Assembly (NCBI RefSeq): GCF_022063185.1
Contig: NZ_CP091913.1
Span: 6,053,141-6,117,140, forward strand
Source: Nostoc sp. UHCC 0870
GTDB lineage: Bacteria; Cyanobacteriota; Cyanobacteriia; Cyanobacteriales; Nostocaceae
Length of the DNA stretch: 64,000 nt
Direction: 5' to 3'
This document shows, piece by piece, positions 33,501 through 41,382 of the stretch. The position numbers and the translations under genes were made by a program. Every line of letters begins with the position of its first letter. Position 1 is the first letter of the stretch. A model generated the notes under the pieces. The model did no database searches, was not told the origin of the DNA, and was given only the letters and a program-made list of their open reading frames with translations.

Positions 33501-35450
33501 ACTTTTACGGAGTGCTTCTTCTGCACGTTTACGCTCAGTAATGTCAACGGCAATCCCTCCTATTAAAGACTCCTCTCCTTGGCTAGAAATCGGGAATTTA
33601 TACACCAAAAAATCTCGCACTGTGCCGTCAACACAGGGGACAGACTCGACAACTTCCAGGACTTTATTAGTCCGAGCAACGGTTTGAATATTCTCTAGAA
33701 ATCTTTGAGCAAATTGGGTTTCATAAATATCAAAGATGCTTTTGCCAATCAGTTTTTTTAAAGGTAATCTCAAGGTGCAGCGATAATTTTCGTTCAGGTA
33801 GATAATTTTTCCCTCAGAGTCTGTAATCCAAGCATGGGTGGGACTATGATTCATGAAGGCTTGGAAGCGTTCTTCGCTGCGATGTAGTAAAGCTTCTGAT
33901 TGTTTGCGTTCGGTGATGTCACGATTGACGCTAATCGTAGCTATATTTTGTCCTTGTTCATCTTGCAAAGGTACTATGGTGGTTTCACAAATACCCTGAC
34001 TACTATCTTTGCGAACAAAGTTAATTTCCCCTGACCAACGTCCATGTTGAGCAATGTCTTCAATGATGGCGGTATTCAAGGCTAAATCTTCTTCAAGTTT
34101 ATGTAAAATGCTGATAGATTGTTCACAAATTTCGGCTTTGGTATAGCCAAATATTCTCTCTGCGGCAGGATTCCAGTCTAGAATTGTGCCTTTTAAATCT
34201 GTGATGATGACACCATCGTAGATATTTTCAAAGGTGAGTGCTTGCCGACGTAGTGCCATTTCAGCTTGTTGGCGTTCACGAAGTGCCGCTTGCTGTTCGC
34301 TAATATCTATTTGAATCCCTAGGAAGTGGGTTAATTGACCTGTTTCGTCATAAATGGGAGAAATGCTTAATTCATTCCAAAATAAACTGCCATCTTTGCG
34401 GTAGTTTCGCAAAATCACTGTACAACTTCTGCCAGCTTTCAGAGCTAATCGTAGTTCTTTGAGGGCTGGTTGTTGGGTATCTGTACCTTGCAAGAAGCGG
34501 CAATTCTGCCCGATTACATCTGTGGCACTGTAACCGGTGATTTGCTCAAAGCCAGAGTTAACATACATGATGGGATTGTTGGCTAGTATGGCATCGGCAA
34601 TGACAATACCATTACTAGTAGCAGCCAATGCTCTCTCCCGCAAGCGCAAGGTTTCTTCTACTAGTTTTAAGTCGGTAATCTCAAACATAAACCCCCGCAG
34701 CAGCACGGGTTTTCCATCTGTTTGCACTACGCTTATAATGTCTCGCAGCCATACAACTCTGCCATCGGCAGCAATCATCCGGTATTCTATGTCGTGGTTT
34801 TCGCCTCTAGCCACGGCTGCTTGACAAAAATCCCATACCTGTTCTCTATCTTGGGGATGCAAATGATTCAACCAAAAATTCTCTTCATACCATTGGGCAA
34901 CGGGATATTCTAATAGAATTTCGGCTTGTGGCCCCACATAGGTAAAACGCCAGGTTTTTAAGTCTAATTCCCAAGGGATGACTTTCACTGTTTCGAGTAA
35001 CTGCCGCAATCTATTTTCACTAGCTCGCAAAGCTATTTCTGTTTGGTTTTGTACGGCAATTGTCTGAGCTAGTTCTTGATTGATAGCTTTTATCTTACGG
35101 TTACTAATTTGGGTAACTCGTAGCAAATAAGTTAATAATGTGAGTCCCCCAGTCGCTAATATTCCGGCCAGTAATACAAAGCTGGGCAGAGTCCACCGCA
35201 CCCGACAGGAAGCTAGAATGGGATAATTTAACTTGGTCACTAATTCAGTTTTGGTGGACTCTGCCTGTTGTTGAATTAGTTGTTGAATATTATTTTGTTC
35301 TGCGGCTATTAATCTCTGACAAAAGATAATCACCGCAACGAATATCACTACACCAACCAGAAGCGGCAGCAACTTTTGGGGGCTAAAAAAATTCACCGAT
35401 GTAAATCTCTGATGTTTGTGCTGCCTGTACACTGATTTATCCTCCAGCAC
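30510..35450 (-). CDS. Large hybrid sensor histidine kinase (multi-PAS, GAF, REC-REC-HPt)
   Basis: The 1646-residue protein has two membrane helices near residues 27-46 and 88-110. About five PAS/PAC modules follow (each ending in GxxxDITERK-type motifs such as FLGIQIDISEQ and GGIAVDITERKRAE), then a GAF domain (about 800-960). The kinase core contains FLAMMSHEIRTPMNAIIGMTELL, the N-box LRQILTNLLNNAIKF and GTGLGLVISKRLGKMMGG. Two receivers with intact acceptors (DIAILDMQMPGMDG and DVILMDVNMPEMDG) and an HPt domain (WNTSHKLKSSSGSVGA) complete a full phosphorelay. The four-base overlap with the downstream diguanylate cyclase suggests it controls cyclic di-GMP. Confidence 0.94.
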   Translation of the reverse strand: MLEDKSVYRQHKHQRFTSVNFFSPQKLLPLLVGVVIFVAVIIFCQRLIAAEQNNIQQLIQQQAESTKTELVTKLNYPILASCRVRWTLPSFVLLAGILATGGLTLLTYLLRVTQISNRKIKAINQELAQTIAVQNQTEIALRASENRLRQLLETVKVIPWELDLKTWRFTYVGPQAEILLEYPVAQWYEENFWLNHLHPQDREQVWDFCQAAVARGENHDIEYRMIAADGRVVWLRDIISVVQTDGKPVLLRGFMFEITDLKLVEETLRLRERALAATSNGIVIADAILANNPIMYVNSGFEQITGYSATDVIGQNCRFLQGTDTQQPALKELRLALKAGRSCTVILRNYRKDGSLFWNELSISPIYDETGQLTHFLGIQIDISEQQAALRERQQAEMALRRQALTFENIYDGVIITDLKGTILDWNPAAERIFGYTKAEICEQSISILHKLEEDLALNTAIIEDIAQHGRWSGEINFVRKDSSQGICETTIVPLQDEQGQNIATISVNRDITERKQSEALLHRSEERFQAFMNHSPTHAWITDSEGKIIYLNENYRCTLRLPLKKLIGKSIFDIYETQFAQRFLENIQTVARTNKVLEVVESVPCVDGTVRDFLVYKFPISSQGEESLIGGIAVDITERKRAEEALRKSEERWQLVIEGNQDAIWDWNIVTNETFRSARWGELVGAENYQPISSNQDFTSRIHPEDYDLVMAVTQDYLSHKIPKYVLEYRLRCQNDSYKWVLVHATAQWDEQGNPVRMVGSIKDITERVQAQETLERQLNRTLLLEKITQEIRQSLDIKEIFATAATQIGQAFAVDRCLIHAYVSNPSPRIPLVAEYNNVPDFCTMDKLEVPMSGNPHGLEMITHDRALASPNVYADPLLESSVLICRKMGLKSMLAIRTSYQGEPNGAIGLHQCSYFRQWTPEEIELLEAVAAQLGIALAQAQLLEQETRQREELTVKNFALERAKRAAEDANRAKSEFLAMMSHEIRTPMNAIIGMTELLLNTDLTLQQRDFLETVLTSSEALLTIINDILDFSKIESGKLELEAQPVDIRTCVEQVIDLLAPKAAQKDIELAYLIHHQVPPVIIGDLTRLRQILTNLLNNAIKFTEKGEVILSVHSTPKPKNCCELLFSIQDTGIGIPPEKMKRLFQPFVQADASMTRKYGGTGLGLVISKRLGKMMGGHLWVESQGSVGGSPPAGWQSRKPVSSTISAPGSTFYFAMKAPIVADPDTDELMTSPMPLIGKRLLIVDDNPTNRKILRLQAEPWQMQTYAVSSGAEALALLDQEIKFDIAILDMQMPGMDGLTLAREIRRRSAYQYLPLVILTSWSKSDKDADFREMGFVACLHKPIKQSQLYDVLACNLGNQPIRARVSHSHSTPIKQNLAEQLPLRVLLAEDMVVNQKVALLMLKKIGYRADVVANGLEVLEALQRQTYDVILMDVNMPEMDGLETSLRICQTWSADSRPYIIAMTANAMQGDREECLAAGMDHYISKPIQIDDLAKALGKCQPLKPKNLFPKLNPSVNHESKINAIDTEILQELRNMLHGEAGAFAELINCYLTEAPKLIQNISVAITTQDAQSIWNTSHKLKSSSGSVGAVLLAQLCKQLEEQGRSNNLANSVEIGTQLCQEYERVKTALQREINQERS

Positions 35451-35870
35451 TTTGAAAGGGTCTGTAGCTAGTTTTTTCTTTGTAAGTAATTAAAATTAGC
35501 CATAATAGCAAGGGGATAATTACATAGGATTGCAATTGTAAAACAATTTATACATAATTTTTTGACTTAATCTATTGATTTTATATTTATTTCTTATTTT
35601 TTTACATTTGTTTAATTTTATCAATCATATTTTTTTGATATTTTGAATAAATCAAAATAAAACTTTATCTTAATTTAGAATTAATTGTCTAATTAAATTT
35701 AAATAATTATCCATATGACAGCATTCTAATTCAGCATATATGCAGTTATTAACTTGATGTTTTTACGCCAATAAAAAGTTATCCAATACTAGTACAGTAC
35801 GTTATGAATCAACCACCTATCCCAAATTAACAAAACACAAGTGTTATATTGATTTTTAATTTTTAATTCT
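35451..35870. other. AT-rich gene-free region upstream of the large kinase
   Basis: Very AT-rich (poly-A/T runs at about 35550-35700) with no gene. It should contain the promoter for the kinase-cyclase unit; no clear boxes were identified. Confidence 0.45.
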
Positions 35871-36037
35871 GCCGTGCTGTACTGTTTTGTTAGCCGTGCG
35901 GTACTAGTAGGTCATCAAATTTGAATTGAGGGATAAGCTTTTTTTTAGTAAGGACTTTAGTCCTGATTTTTCTAAGGACTAAAGTCCTTACTACGAACCG
36001 TCAAAACTAACTTAATAGACCACGAGTACAGCACGGC
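35871..36037. repeat. Nested inverted-repeat (MITE-like) element
   Basis: Perfect 13-base outer arms GCCGTGCTGTACT (35871-35883) and AGTACAGCACGGC (36025-36037) enclose a perfect 19-base-pair hairpin at 35946-35993 with arms TAGTAAGGACTTTAGTCCT. No gene is inside. The inner hairpin belongs to the family also found at 53064-53113 and 53891-53936. Confidence 0.75.
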
Positions 36038-36115
36038 GTAAATAAACAGACTATTATCAATCGTTTAAAGCCTCAATATACAAGACTTTTGATTTTTGAC
36101 TTCTGCGTAGCGGTA

Positions 36116-37582
36116 CTAGCCTCTAGACGCTATTGTCTGCAATAGCTGGTAAAAAGGTTGCCAATTATCTTCCTGAGCAATTTCTTCCCAAATCGACTCA
36201 ATTACAGGTCTTAATAATACAGTTTTGGGATTGTAGTAAGTAAGAGTTTGAGCAATACTGTCCATTTGATCTGGATTAAAATTATTGAGAATTTTATGGT
36301 AGAGTATACACCAATTATCAAAGATTGCTGATTTGTCTGATGTAGGTACAACATCTGAAGGGTTGAGTACCAATCCAGGTTCATCTCTCCACTTCGAGGA
36401 GAAAGTACGAGCCATTTCATAGAAAAACTGATGATACCCAACTTGGCTATCTTGTAAAAATTGAATGGTAAGACCTAACAGTTCATCAGCTTCAGGCGCA
36501 AGCAACTGTTCAAAACCTAATTTTTTTAGCATTAAAGAGCGATATTCCGCAACGTAATAATCACCAAATTTTGCTAATCCAGCCTCTAAATCAGCTTTAT
36601 CGATAACTGACCTTAATGGTTGTTGGAGCAATTCCAGATTTAATTGGCAAATCCCCGGCTGATGACTATAACAATAGCGTTTGTAATAGTCGAAATAGGC
36701 AGCAGTGAAATAAGGGTCATAAGTTGGAATAAACGCATAAGGGCCGTAGTCAAAGCTTTCCCCCGTAATTGCCATATTGTCAGTATTGAGGACTGCATGA
36801 CAAAAACCTGCGGCCATCCACTGTGCAACTAGTTCTGCGACACGTTTAACTAGTTCAGCATAGAACAAAGCATATTTATCTCGTTCATTAGCTAAGTGAG
36901 AGTAATAATGCTCAATTACATGGTCTAATAACTTTTGAATTAAATCTGGACGCTGTAAATAGTATAAACGCTCAAAAGTTCCAAATCGGATATGTGAACT
37001 GCTCATCCTCACCATTACAGATGAACGGGTAGGTGAAGGTTCATCACCGCGCCACAGAGATAAACCAGTTTCAATCATAGTTAGACAGCGAGAGGTACGA
37101 ACCCCCAACTGATGTAAGGCTTCTGCGGCTAAAACTTCCCTGACACCACCTTTGAGGGTCAGCATCCCATCCCCACCACGGGAGTAAGGTGTCCTCCCAG
37201 AACCTTTAGTGCCAAAATCATAGAGTTCGCCATCAATACCACGGACTTGACCGTACAAAAAGCCCCGTCCGTCACCTAACTGGGGGTTATATTCACCAAA
37301 TTGATAGCCGTGATAGCGCAGTGCTAAAAATGGTTTGCGTCCTTGAAACAGGCTAAAAGCTATAATAAAGTCTTCATCTTGAACGTTTTGGGGATTTAGT
37401 CCCAATTTTGGCAATAGTGCATCATTGCGCCAGCGTAGAGTATGTTGGGGAAATTCTGCTGCGGCTACTTCATCATAATAATCATCACCCAAGGATGCCA
37501 AAGCTGGTTCGTAATTCAGGGTGAGAAAAGGATTGAGAGAGTTTTGGGTATTGGGAGTTTCAGCTAAGGTCATTATGAGCAA
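36116..37582 (-). CDS. selO: Protein adenylyltransferase SelO (YdiU)
   Basis: SelO is a pseudokinase-fold enzyme that transfers AMP from ATP to proteins and is linked to oxidative stress. The 488 residues contain the family motifs YQFGEYNPQLGDGRG, GTKGSGRTPYSRGGDG, LAAEALHQLGV and the key VLNTDNMAITGESFDYGPYAF. The C-terminus ends in ASRG without the selenocysteine/cysteine seen in some members. A start three codons later (37573) is equally plausible. It stands alone, with the nested palindromic element downstream. Confidence 0.93.
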   Translation of the reverse strand: MLIMTLAETPNTQNSLNPFLTLNYEPALASLGDDYYDEVAAAEFPQHTLRWRNDALLPKLGLNPQNVQDEDFIIAFSLFQGRKPFLALRYHGYQFGEYNPQLGDGRGFLYGQVRGIDGELYDFGTKGSGRTPYSRGGDGMLTLKGGVREVLAAEALHQLGVRTSRCLTMIETGLSLWRGDEPSPTRSSVMVRMSSSHIRFGTFERLYYLQRPDLIQKLLDHVIEHYYSHLANERDKYALFYAELVKRVAELVAQWMAAGFCHAVLNTDNMAITGESFDYGPYAFIPTYDPYFTAAYFDYYKRYCYSHQPGICQLNLELLQQPLRSVIDKADLEAGLAKFGDYYVAEYRSLMLKKLGFEQLLAPEADELLGLTIQFLQDSQVGYHQFFYEMARTFSSKWRDEPGLVLNPSDVVPTSDKSAIFDNWCILYHKILNNFNPDQMDSIAQTLTYYNPKTVLLRPVIESIWEEIAQEDNWQPFYQLLQTIASRG

Positions 37583-37979
37583 AGCATAATTTATTCTTCT
37601 CTCAATAGTACATCTGACAGCATCTATCGCGTGAATTAGATAATTAAAACTTGGGAACTGAGTATAAAAACCTTATACATAGAGTTTAGTTAATAGTTGT
37701 GATTATAAATTCTGTTTTTTTGATCAAAAATAGCTGCGCGAAATTATTGCTGATAACTAACAATACATGGATCAAGAAAAACGATACTTTGTATTTTTTA
37801 AACTTATAAATGCAATAGGTTAACTAAATATTGAGATTCACTAGTTGAGTTTCCGAGATTCATGTTGGGTTTCACTGCGTTCAACCCAGCGAAAGACATT
37901 AGACCAGCAAATACTTTTAAATCCCCCTAAATCCACGACACTTGCTTTAAGCCGGGAAACCGATTACATTGTTCTCGGT

Positions 37980-38336
37980 CATGTCAACCCTCCAGGAATT
38001 ATGATTGCGATCGCTGATGAACAGAACGCAGACTTAATGTGTCATCCAGGCGATAAATTTGTGCTGAATATTCTCAAAGAAGGTAGAAATGTCCGCCGCT
38101 ATTTTTCCCGCCACAGCACTTTAGGAGATAACCCATTTATCAATCTTTCTACCAAAACCGCCGTTAATGGTTGTCTCATTCTCACCGAAGCATTGTCCTA
38201 TTTGGAATGCACAGTTCAAAATCAAATTAAATGCGGTGACAGATGGTTAATTTATGCAGTAGTAGATAACGGCGAAGTCCTAGAAAACGAAGGATTAACC
38301 GCCCTCGAATACCGTAAATCAGGCAGCTATTATTAA
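37980..38336 (+). pseudogene. C-terminal fragment of a flavodiiron protein (Flv)
   Basis: The end of this frame, NPPGIMIAIADEQNADLMCHPGDKFVLNILKEG to ILTEALSYLECTVQNQIKCGDRWLIYAVVDNGEVL and the closing RKSGSYY, matches the flavin-reductase-like C-terminal domain of cyanobacterial flavodiiron proteins. The metallo-lactamase and flavodoxin domains, more than 400 residues, are missing. The open frame reaches back to 37845 but that part is built from repeat-like DNA, including a palindrome TGGGTT/AACCCA at 37866-37888. It is best read as a gene relic. It has a good terminator downstream. A short free-standing flavin reductase is an alternative. Confidence 0.6.
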
Positions 38337-38430
38337 TTCGTGATTCGTCAAATTCTGCCTACTGTTTGCTCTATCGTTCCTTGCCAATTTTTTGATTAAA
38401 TTACCAATTTTAAGTTTCTACCATCTCTCA

Positions 38431-38458
38431 GGGTGCAAAATATTGCGCCCTTTTTTTT
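38431..38458 (+). terminator. Intrinsic terminator
   Basis: GGGTGCAA-AATA-TTGCGCCC makes an eight-base-pair stem with one G-T pair, followed by eight T. It lies 95 bases after the flavodiiron fragment and would end any transcript of it. Confidence 0.88.
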
Positions 38459-38576
38459 GTAATGAAGTTATCCAGAAAATGATAGCGATCGCAAATTCTG
38501 CCGTTAGGATAAATTAACGATCGCTTTCTCTGTTTCTATCCTCTAAAATAAAGCCATAAGATTTTCGGTTGAACCT

Positions 38577-39206
38577 ATGACTGCAACATTGCTGACACCA
38601 CCGGATGAAATAATTCACCTGACGGGGATTAGCTGGCAGACTTATGAGAGATTACTAGAAGAATTAAGCGATCGCCGTCTCCGGTTGACTTACAATCGTG
38701 GCAACCTAGAAATTATGTCCCCATCCCCAGAACATGAAAGATTTAAGAAAGTTGCAGGGCGTTTTGTTGAGATAATCGCTGAAGAACTGGATATAAGTAT
38801 AGAACCCTTGGGTTCAACTACTTTAAAACGTCCTGAACTGGGTGGTGCAGAACTAGATGAATGTTTCTACATTCGTAATATTGCCCTAGTTCGGGGAAAA
38901 AAACGACTGGACTTAACACAAGACCCCGCGCCCGATTTAGTCGTGGAAATTGATGTCACCAGCAGTTCTGATAGTCGTCTACGAGTCTATGCAGATTTGG
39001 GTGTGGCAGAAGTTTGGATTTATAACGGGGAATCTCTGGTGATTAAACAATTACAAAATGACACCTATATTACCTGCCAAACTAGTCAATTCTTTGTTAA
39101 GTTACCCATTCCAGAAATTGCTGGATTTTTGCAACAAGCCGAAACAATGGATTATCTGGAATTAGTAAAAATATTTCGTGATTGGGTGAAAAGTCAGTTG
39201 TCTTGA
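38577..39206 (+). CDS. Uma2 family endonuclease-like protein
   Basis: A 209-residue member of the Uma2/DUF820 family. It shows ISWQTYERLLEEL, RLTYNRGNLEIMSPSPEHE, and the core PDLVVEIDVTSSSDSRLRVYADLGVAEVWIYNG, which contain the expected PD...ExD-type residues of the restriction-endonuclease-like fold. Its similarity to the member at 3182-3751 is low. The cellular role is unknown. A strong palindrome begins nine bases after its stop. Confidence 0.85.
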   Translation: MTATLLTPPDEIIHLTGISWQTYERLLEELSDRRLRLTYNRGNLEIMSPSPEHERFKKVAGRFVEIIAEELDISIEPLGSTTLKRPELGGAELDECFYIRNIALVRGKKRLDLTQDPAPDLVVEIDVTSSSDSRLRVYADLGVAEVWIYNGESLVIKQLQNDTYITCQTSQFFVKLPIPEIAGFLQQAETMDYLELVKIFRDWVKSQLS

Positions 39207-39214
39207 CTTAGGTC

Positions 39215-39247
39215 AGATCCCCGACTTCTCAAAGAAGTCGGGGATCT
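39215..39247. repeat. Palindrome with 15-base arms AGATCCCCGACTTCT, copy 1
   Basis: Perfect 15-base arms around the loop CAA. A second copy in the opposite orientation (loop TTG) lies at 41339-41371, so the two bracket the kinase-FGE gene. It can also act as the transcript-end hairpin for the Uma2 gene. Confidence 0.85.
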
Positions 39248-39321
39248 AGAGGTTGAGTTGCAGTTTGATTAAATTTTGAACTTCGTGTATAATGGTCTTG
39301 ATATATAGACACTACATTTAG

Positions 39322-39348
39322 AAAAATTTTTTTCCGCCTGACGGCGGG
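39322..39348 (-). terminator. GC hairpin downstream of the kinase-FGE gene
   Basis: CCGCC-TGAC-GGCGG forms a five-base-pair stem with a four-base loop, followed on the minus strand by AAAAAAATTTTT. It lies 71 bases past the stop codon. It may be a terminator; a hairpin downstream of the variable region is also a known feature of some diversity-generating retroelement targets. Confidence 0.55.
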
Positions 39349-39417
39349 GGAATAAGAAGGGAAAAGAATAAAAAGTGCAGAGGGCTAAAGGGCAAGAGTG
39401 TAAAGGGTAAGGAATCC

Positions 39418-39536
39418 TCACGCCACAGCCACAGCCACCACGCGAAAACCAAAACTGATGTTACGATTCGCGCGCGCGTACCTAAGGCGAGCGTCAGAAC
39501 GGCAAGCCCAGGCATCGGAGAACCAACTACCGCCAC
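39418..39536 (-). other. Candidate DGR variable region at the end of the kinase-FGE gene
   Basis: The last 40 codons encode RGGSWFSDAWACRSDARLRY and ARANRNISFGFRVV. In diversity-generating retroelements the C-type-lectin/FGE fold ends with RGGSW-(variable)-CRSA-R-(variable)-NR-IGFRVV, where the variable positions come from AAC/AAT codons of the template. The sequence here fits that frame, and the last 24 coding bases are GC-rich like an initiation-of-mutagenic-homing site. No reverse transcriptase or template repeat is in the window. Confidence 0.5.
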
Positions 39537-41292
39537 GCAGCAGCCTTATGTTATTATCGCTACCTATTAACCACGCGCTACCATCTGTCGGCGCGCCTTG
39601 GTAGCTATTATTGTGTACATCTTGACACCATTCCCAGATATTACCACACATATCATATAATCCGAAAGAGTTCGGCGGAAATATTCCTACATTTGTTGTT
39701 TGTTGACGATATTCACCTTTGGGTGCTGAACCGTAGGGATTGTTACCGCCATAATTAACTAAATCTGGGGTGATGGTTTCCCCAAAATAAAAAGGTGTAG
39801 TTGTCCCCGCTCGACAAGCGTATTCCCATTCCGCTTCGCTAGGTAGCCTGTAGGTTTTTCCTGTCTTCTGGCTCAATTTCTCACAAAATTCTACCGCATC
39901 ATCCCAACTTACTTGTTCTACAGGTCTTTTCTCTCCTTTGAAGTTAGCAGGATTTGTCCCCATGATGGCTTGATACTGTGCTTGGGTAATTTCATATTTC
40001 CCCATGAAGAAGCCGGGAACTGTCACCTGTCTCTGGAGACTTTCATCTGATTCTCGGTCTTTCTCAGTTTCCGGTGAACCCATTGTAAATGTTCCCCCTG
40101 GTATCTGCACCATTTCTAAGCTGACACCATTCCCCAAGTCTTCTGTAAAGTATCTTGCTTCCTCATTACGGCGGTTGGTGATTTTCCCTTTTGCATCTAC
40201 CGTCACCGTTTCAAATTGAAAGGTTTGTAAGCTACTGGAGGGAATGCGAAACGGTGTAATAGGAACTGAATTAGACTGTGATAGGCGCGGTACTACAATT
40301 GCTAAACCCAACCCAGCACCCGCAAACCCCACAGTTTTTATTATCTTTCGCCTTGACCAGCTTGGTGTGATGATTTTTGTTGGTGTAGCTGATGGCGGTG
40401 GTGGCGGTACTTGTCGCTGTTGTGGCTGTGGTATAGGTACAGTTGGCGTTACTTGTCGCTGCTGTGGCTGTAGTGATGTAATTGCTGCTAACGCCTCCAC
40501 TGCTGAAAGATATCTATCCCGAAAGTAATCACTCACCATCTTATTTAACACATCTGCCAACTTCTCAGTGACATTTGCCAAATTCCGCCAAATTACCTCA
40601 CCGTCAGTAGGGTCTTTTGGTAGTTCATTAGGTTGTAAGCCAGTTAAAGCTTGAATCCCTAACATCCCCACTGCATAGACATCGCTGCTTAACTTTGGTT
40701 GTCCGGCTGCTTGTTCACTGGGCATATAACCAAGACTACCAATGGCAACGCTAAAACTTGTTTGACCTTGGGTGTTCACCGTCATGGTGTTTACTTCTTT
40801 AACTGCACCAAAGTCAATCAGGACTATCTTACCATCTTGACGGCGACGCATTAAGTTTTGCGGTTTGATGTCACGGTGAATAATGTTCTTTTTATGAACT
40901 ACTGCTAATATTTCTAAGATTTCTTGTAAAAGTTTAGTGACTGCTATTTCTGTTAACTTTTCACCGGGAATAATTTCATGGCTTAAGTCTACGCCATCTA
41001 CAAATTCTTGCACTAAGTAAAATTCGCCGTTTTCTTCAAAGTGGGCGAACAGTCGCGGTATTTGGTCGCTATCATTACCTAACTTATATAAAACCTGCGC
41101 CTCACTATCAAATAATCTTCTGACAATTTGTAAGACTGCGGGGTCAGAGTTAGGTTTAAGGTGCTTGACTACACACTTTGGCTGTCCGGGTAAGTCTATA
41201 TCTTGAGCTAGGTAAGTATCGCCAAATCCACCACTACCGAGGATTTTGATAATTTTATAGTGGTTGCGGAGGATGTCACCGGGCTGAGGCAT
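39418..41292 (-). CDS. Ser/Thr protein kinase fused to a formylglycine-generating-enzyme-like domain
   Basis: Residues about 1-275 are a Hanks-type kinase: GSGGFGDTYLAQD, the lysine in VVKHLKP, HRDIKPQNLM and LIDFGAVKEV. A Pro/Gln linker (about 280-315) and one hydrophobic segment (TVGFAGAGLGLAIVVPRL, about 333-350) follow, suggesting a membrane-anchored protein with the rest outside. The C-terminal domain (about 385-620) is of the FGE-sulfatase type: MVQIPGGTFTMGSPETEKDRE, PVEQVSWDDAVEFCEKLSQKTG, YRLPSEAEWEYACRAGT, GLYDMCGNIWEWCQD and LLRGGSW. The end may be a hypervariable region. It is bracketed by two copies of a 33-base palindrome. Confidence 0.93.
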   Translation of the reverse strand: MPQPGDILRNHYKIIKILGSGGFGDTYLAQDIDLPGQPKCVVKHLKPNSDPAVLQIVRRLFDSEAQVLYKLGNDSDQIPRLFAHFEENGEFYLVQEFVDGVDLSHEIIPGEKLTEIAVTKLLQEILEILAVVHKKNIIHRDIKPQNLMRRRQDGKIVLIDFGAVKEVNTMTVNTQGQTSFSVAIGSLGYMPSEQAAGQPKLSSDVYAVGMLGIQALTGLQPNELPKDPTDGEVIWRNLANVTEKLADVLNKMVSDYFRDRYLSAVEALAAITSLQPQQRQVTPTVPIPQPQQRQVPPPPPSATPTKIITPSWSRRKIIKTVGFAGAGLGLAIVVPRLSQSNSVPITPFRIPSSSLQTFQFETVTVDAKGKITNRRNEEARYFTEDLGNGVSLEMVQIPGGTFTMGSPETEKDRESDESLQRQVTVPGFFMGKYEITQAQYQAIMGTNPANFKGEKRPVEQVSWDDAVEFCEKLSQKTGKTYRLPSEAEWEYACRAGTTTPFYFGETITPDLVNYGGNNPYGSAPKGEYRQQTTNVGIFPPNSFGLYDMCGNIWEWCQDVHNNSYQGAPTDGSAWLIGSDNNIRLLRGGSWFSDAWACRSDARLRYARANRNISFGFRVVAVAVA

Positions 41293-41338
41293 GGTTTTTG
41301 AGTTTATTGTGCCAAATTTCTGGGTGTTTGAGCAAGTC

Positions 41339-41371
41339 AGATCCCCGACTTCTTTGAGAAGTCGGGGATCT
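41339..41371. repeat. Palindrome with 15-base arms AGATCCCCGACTTCT, copy 2
   Basis: Same perfect arms as at 39215-39247 but with loop TTG, the reverse complement of the CAA loop. It lies between the kinase-FGE start and the polA stop and could end the polA transcript. Confidence 0.85.
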
Positions 41372-41382
41372 AGTGTCCAAAA

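Noticed and set aside
39318..39536. 72-codon minus-strand frame at the end of the kinase-FGE gene
   Set aside because: A shadow frame over the GC-rich variable-region candidate; the in-frame FGE domain explains the sequence.
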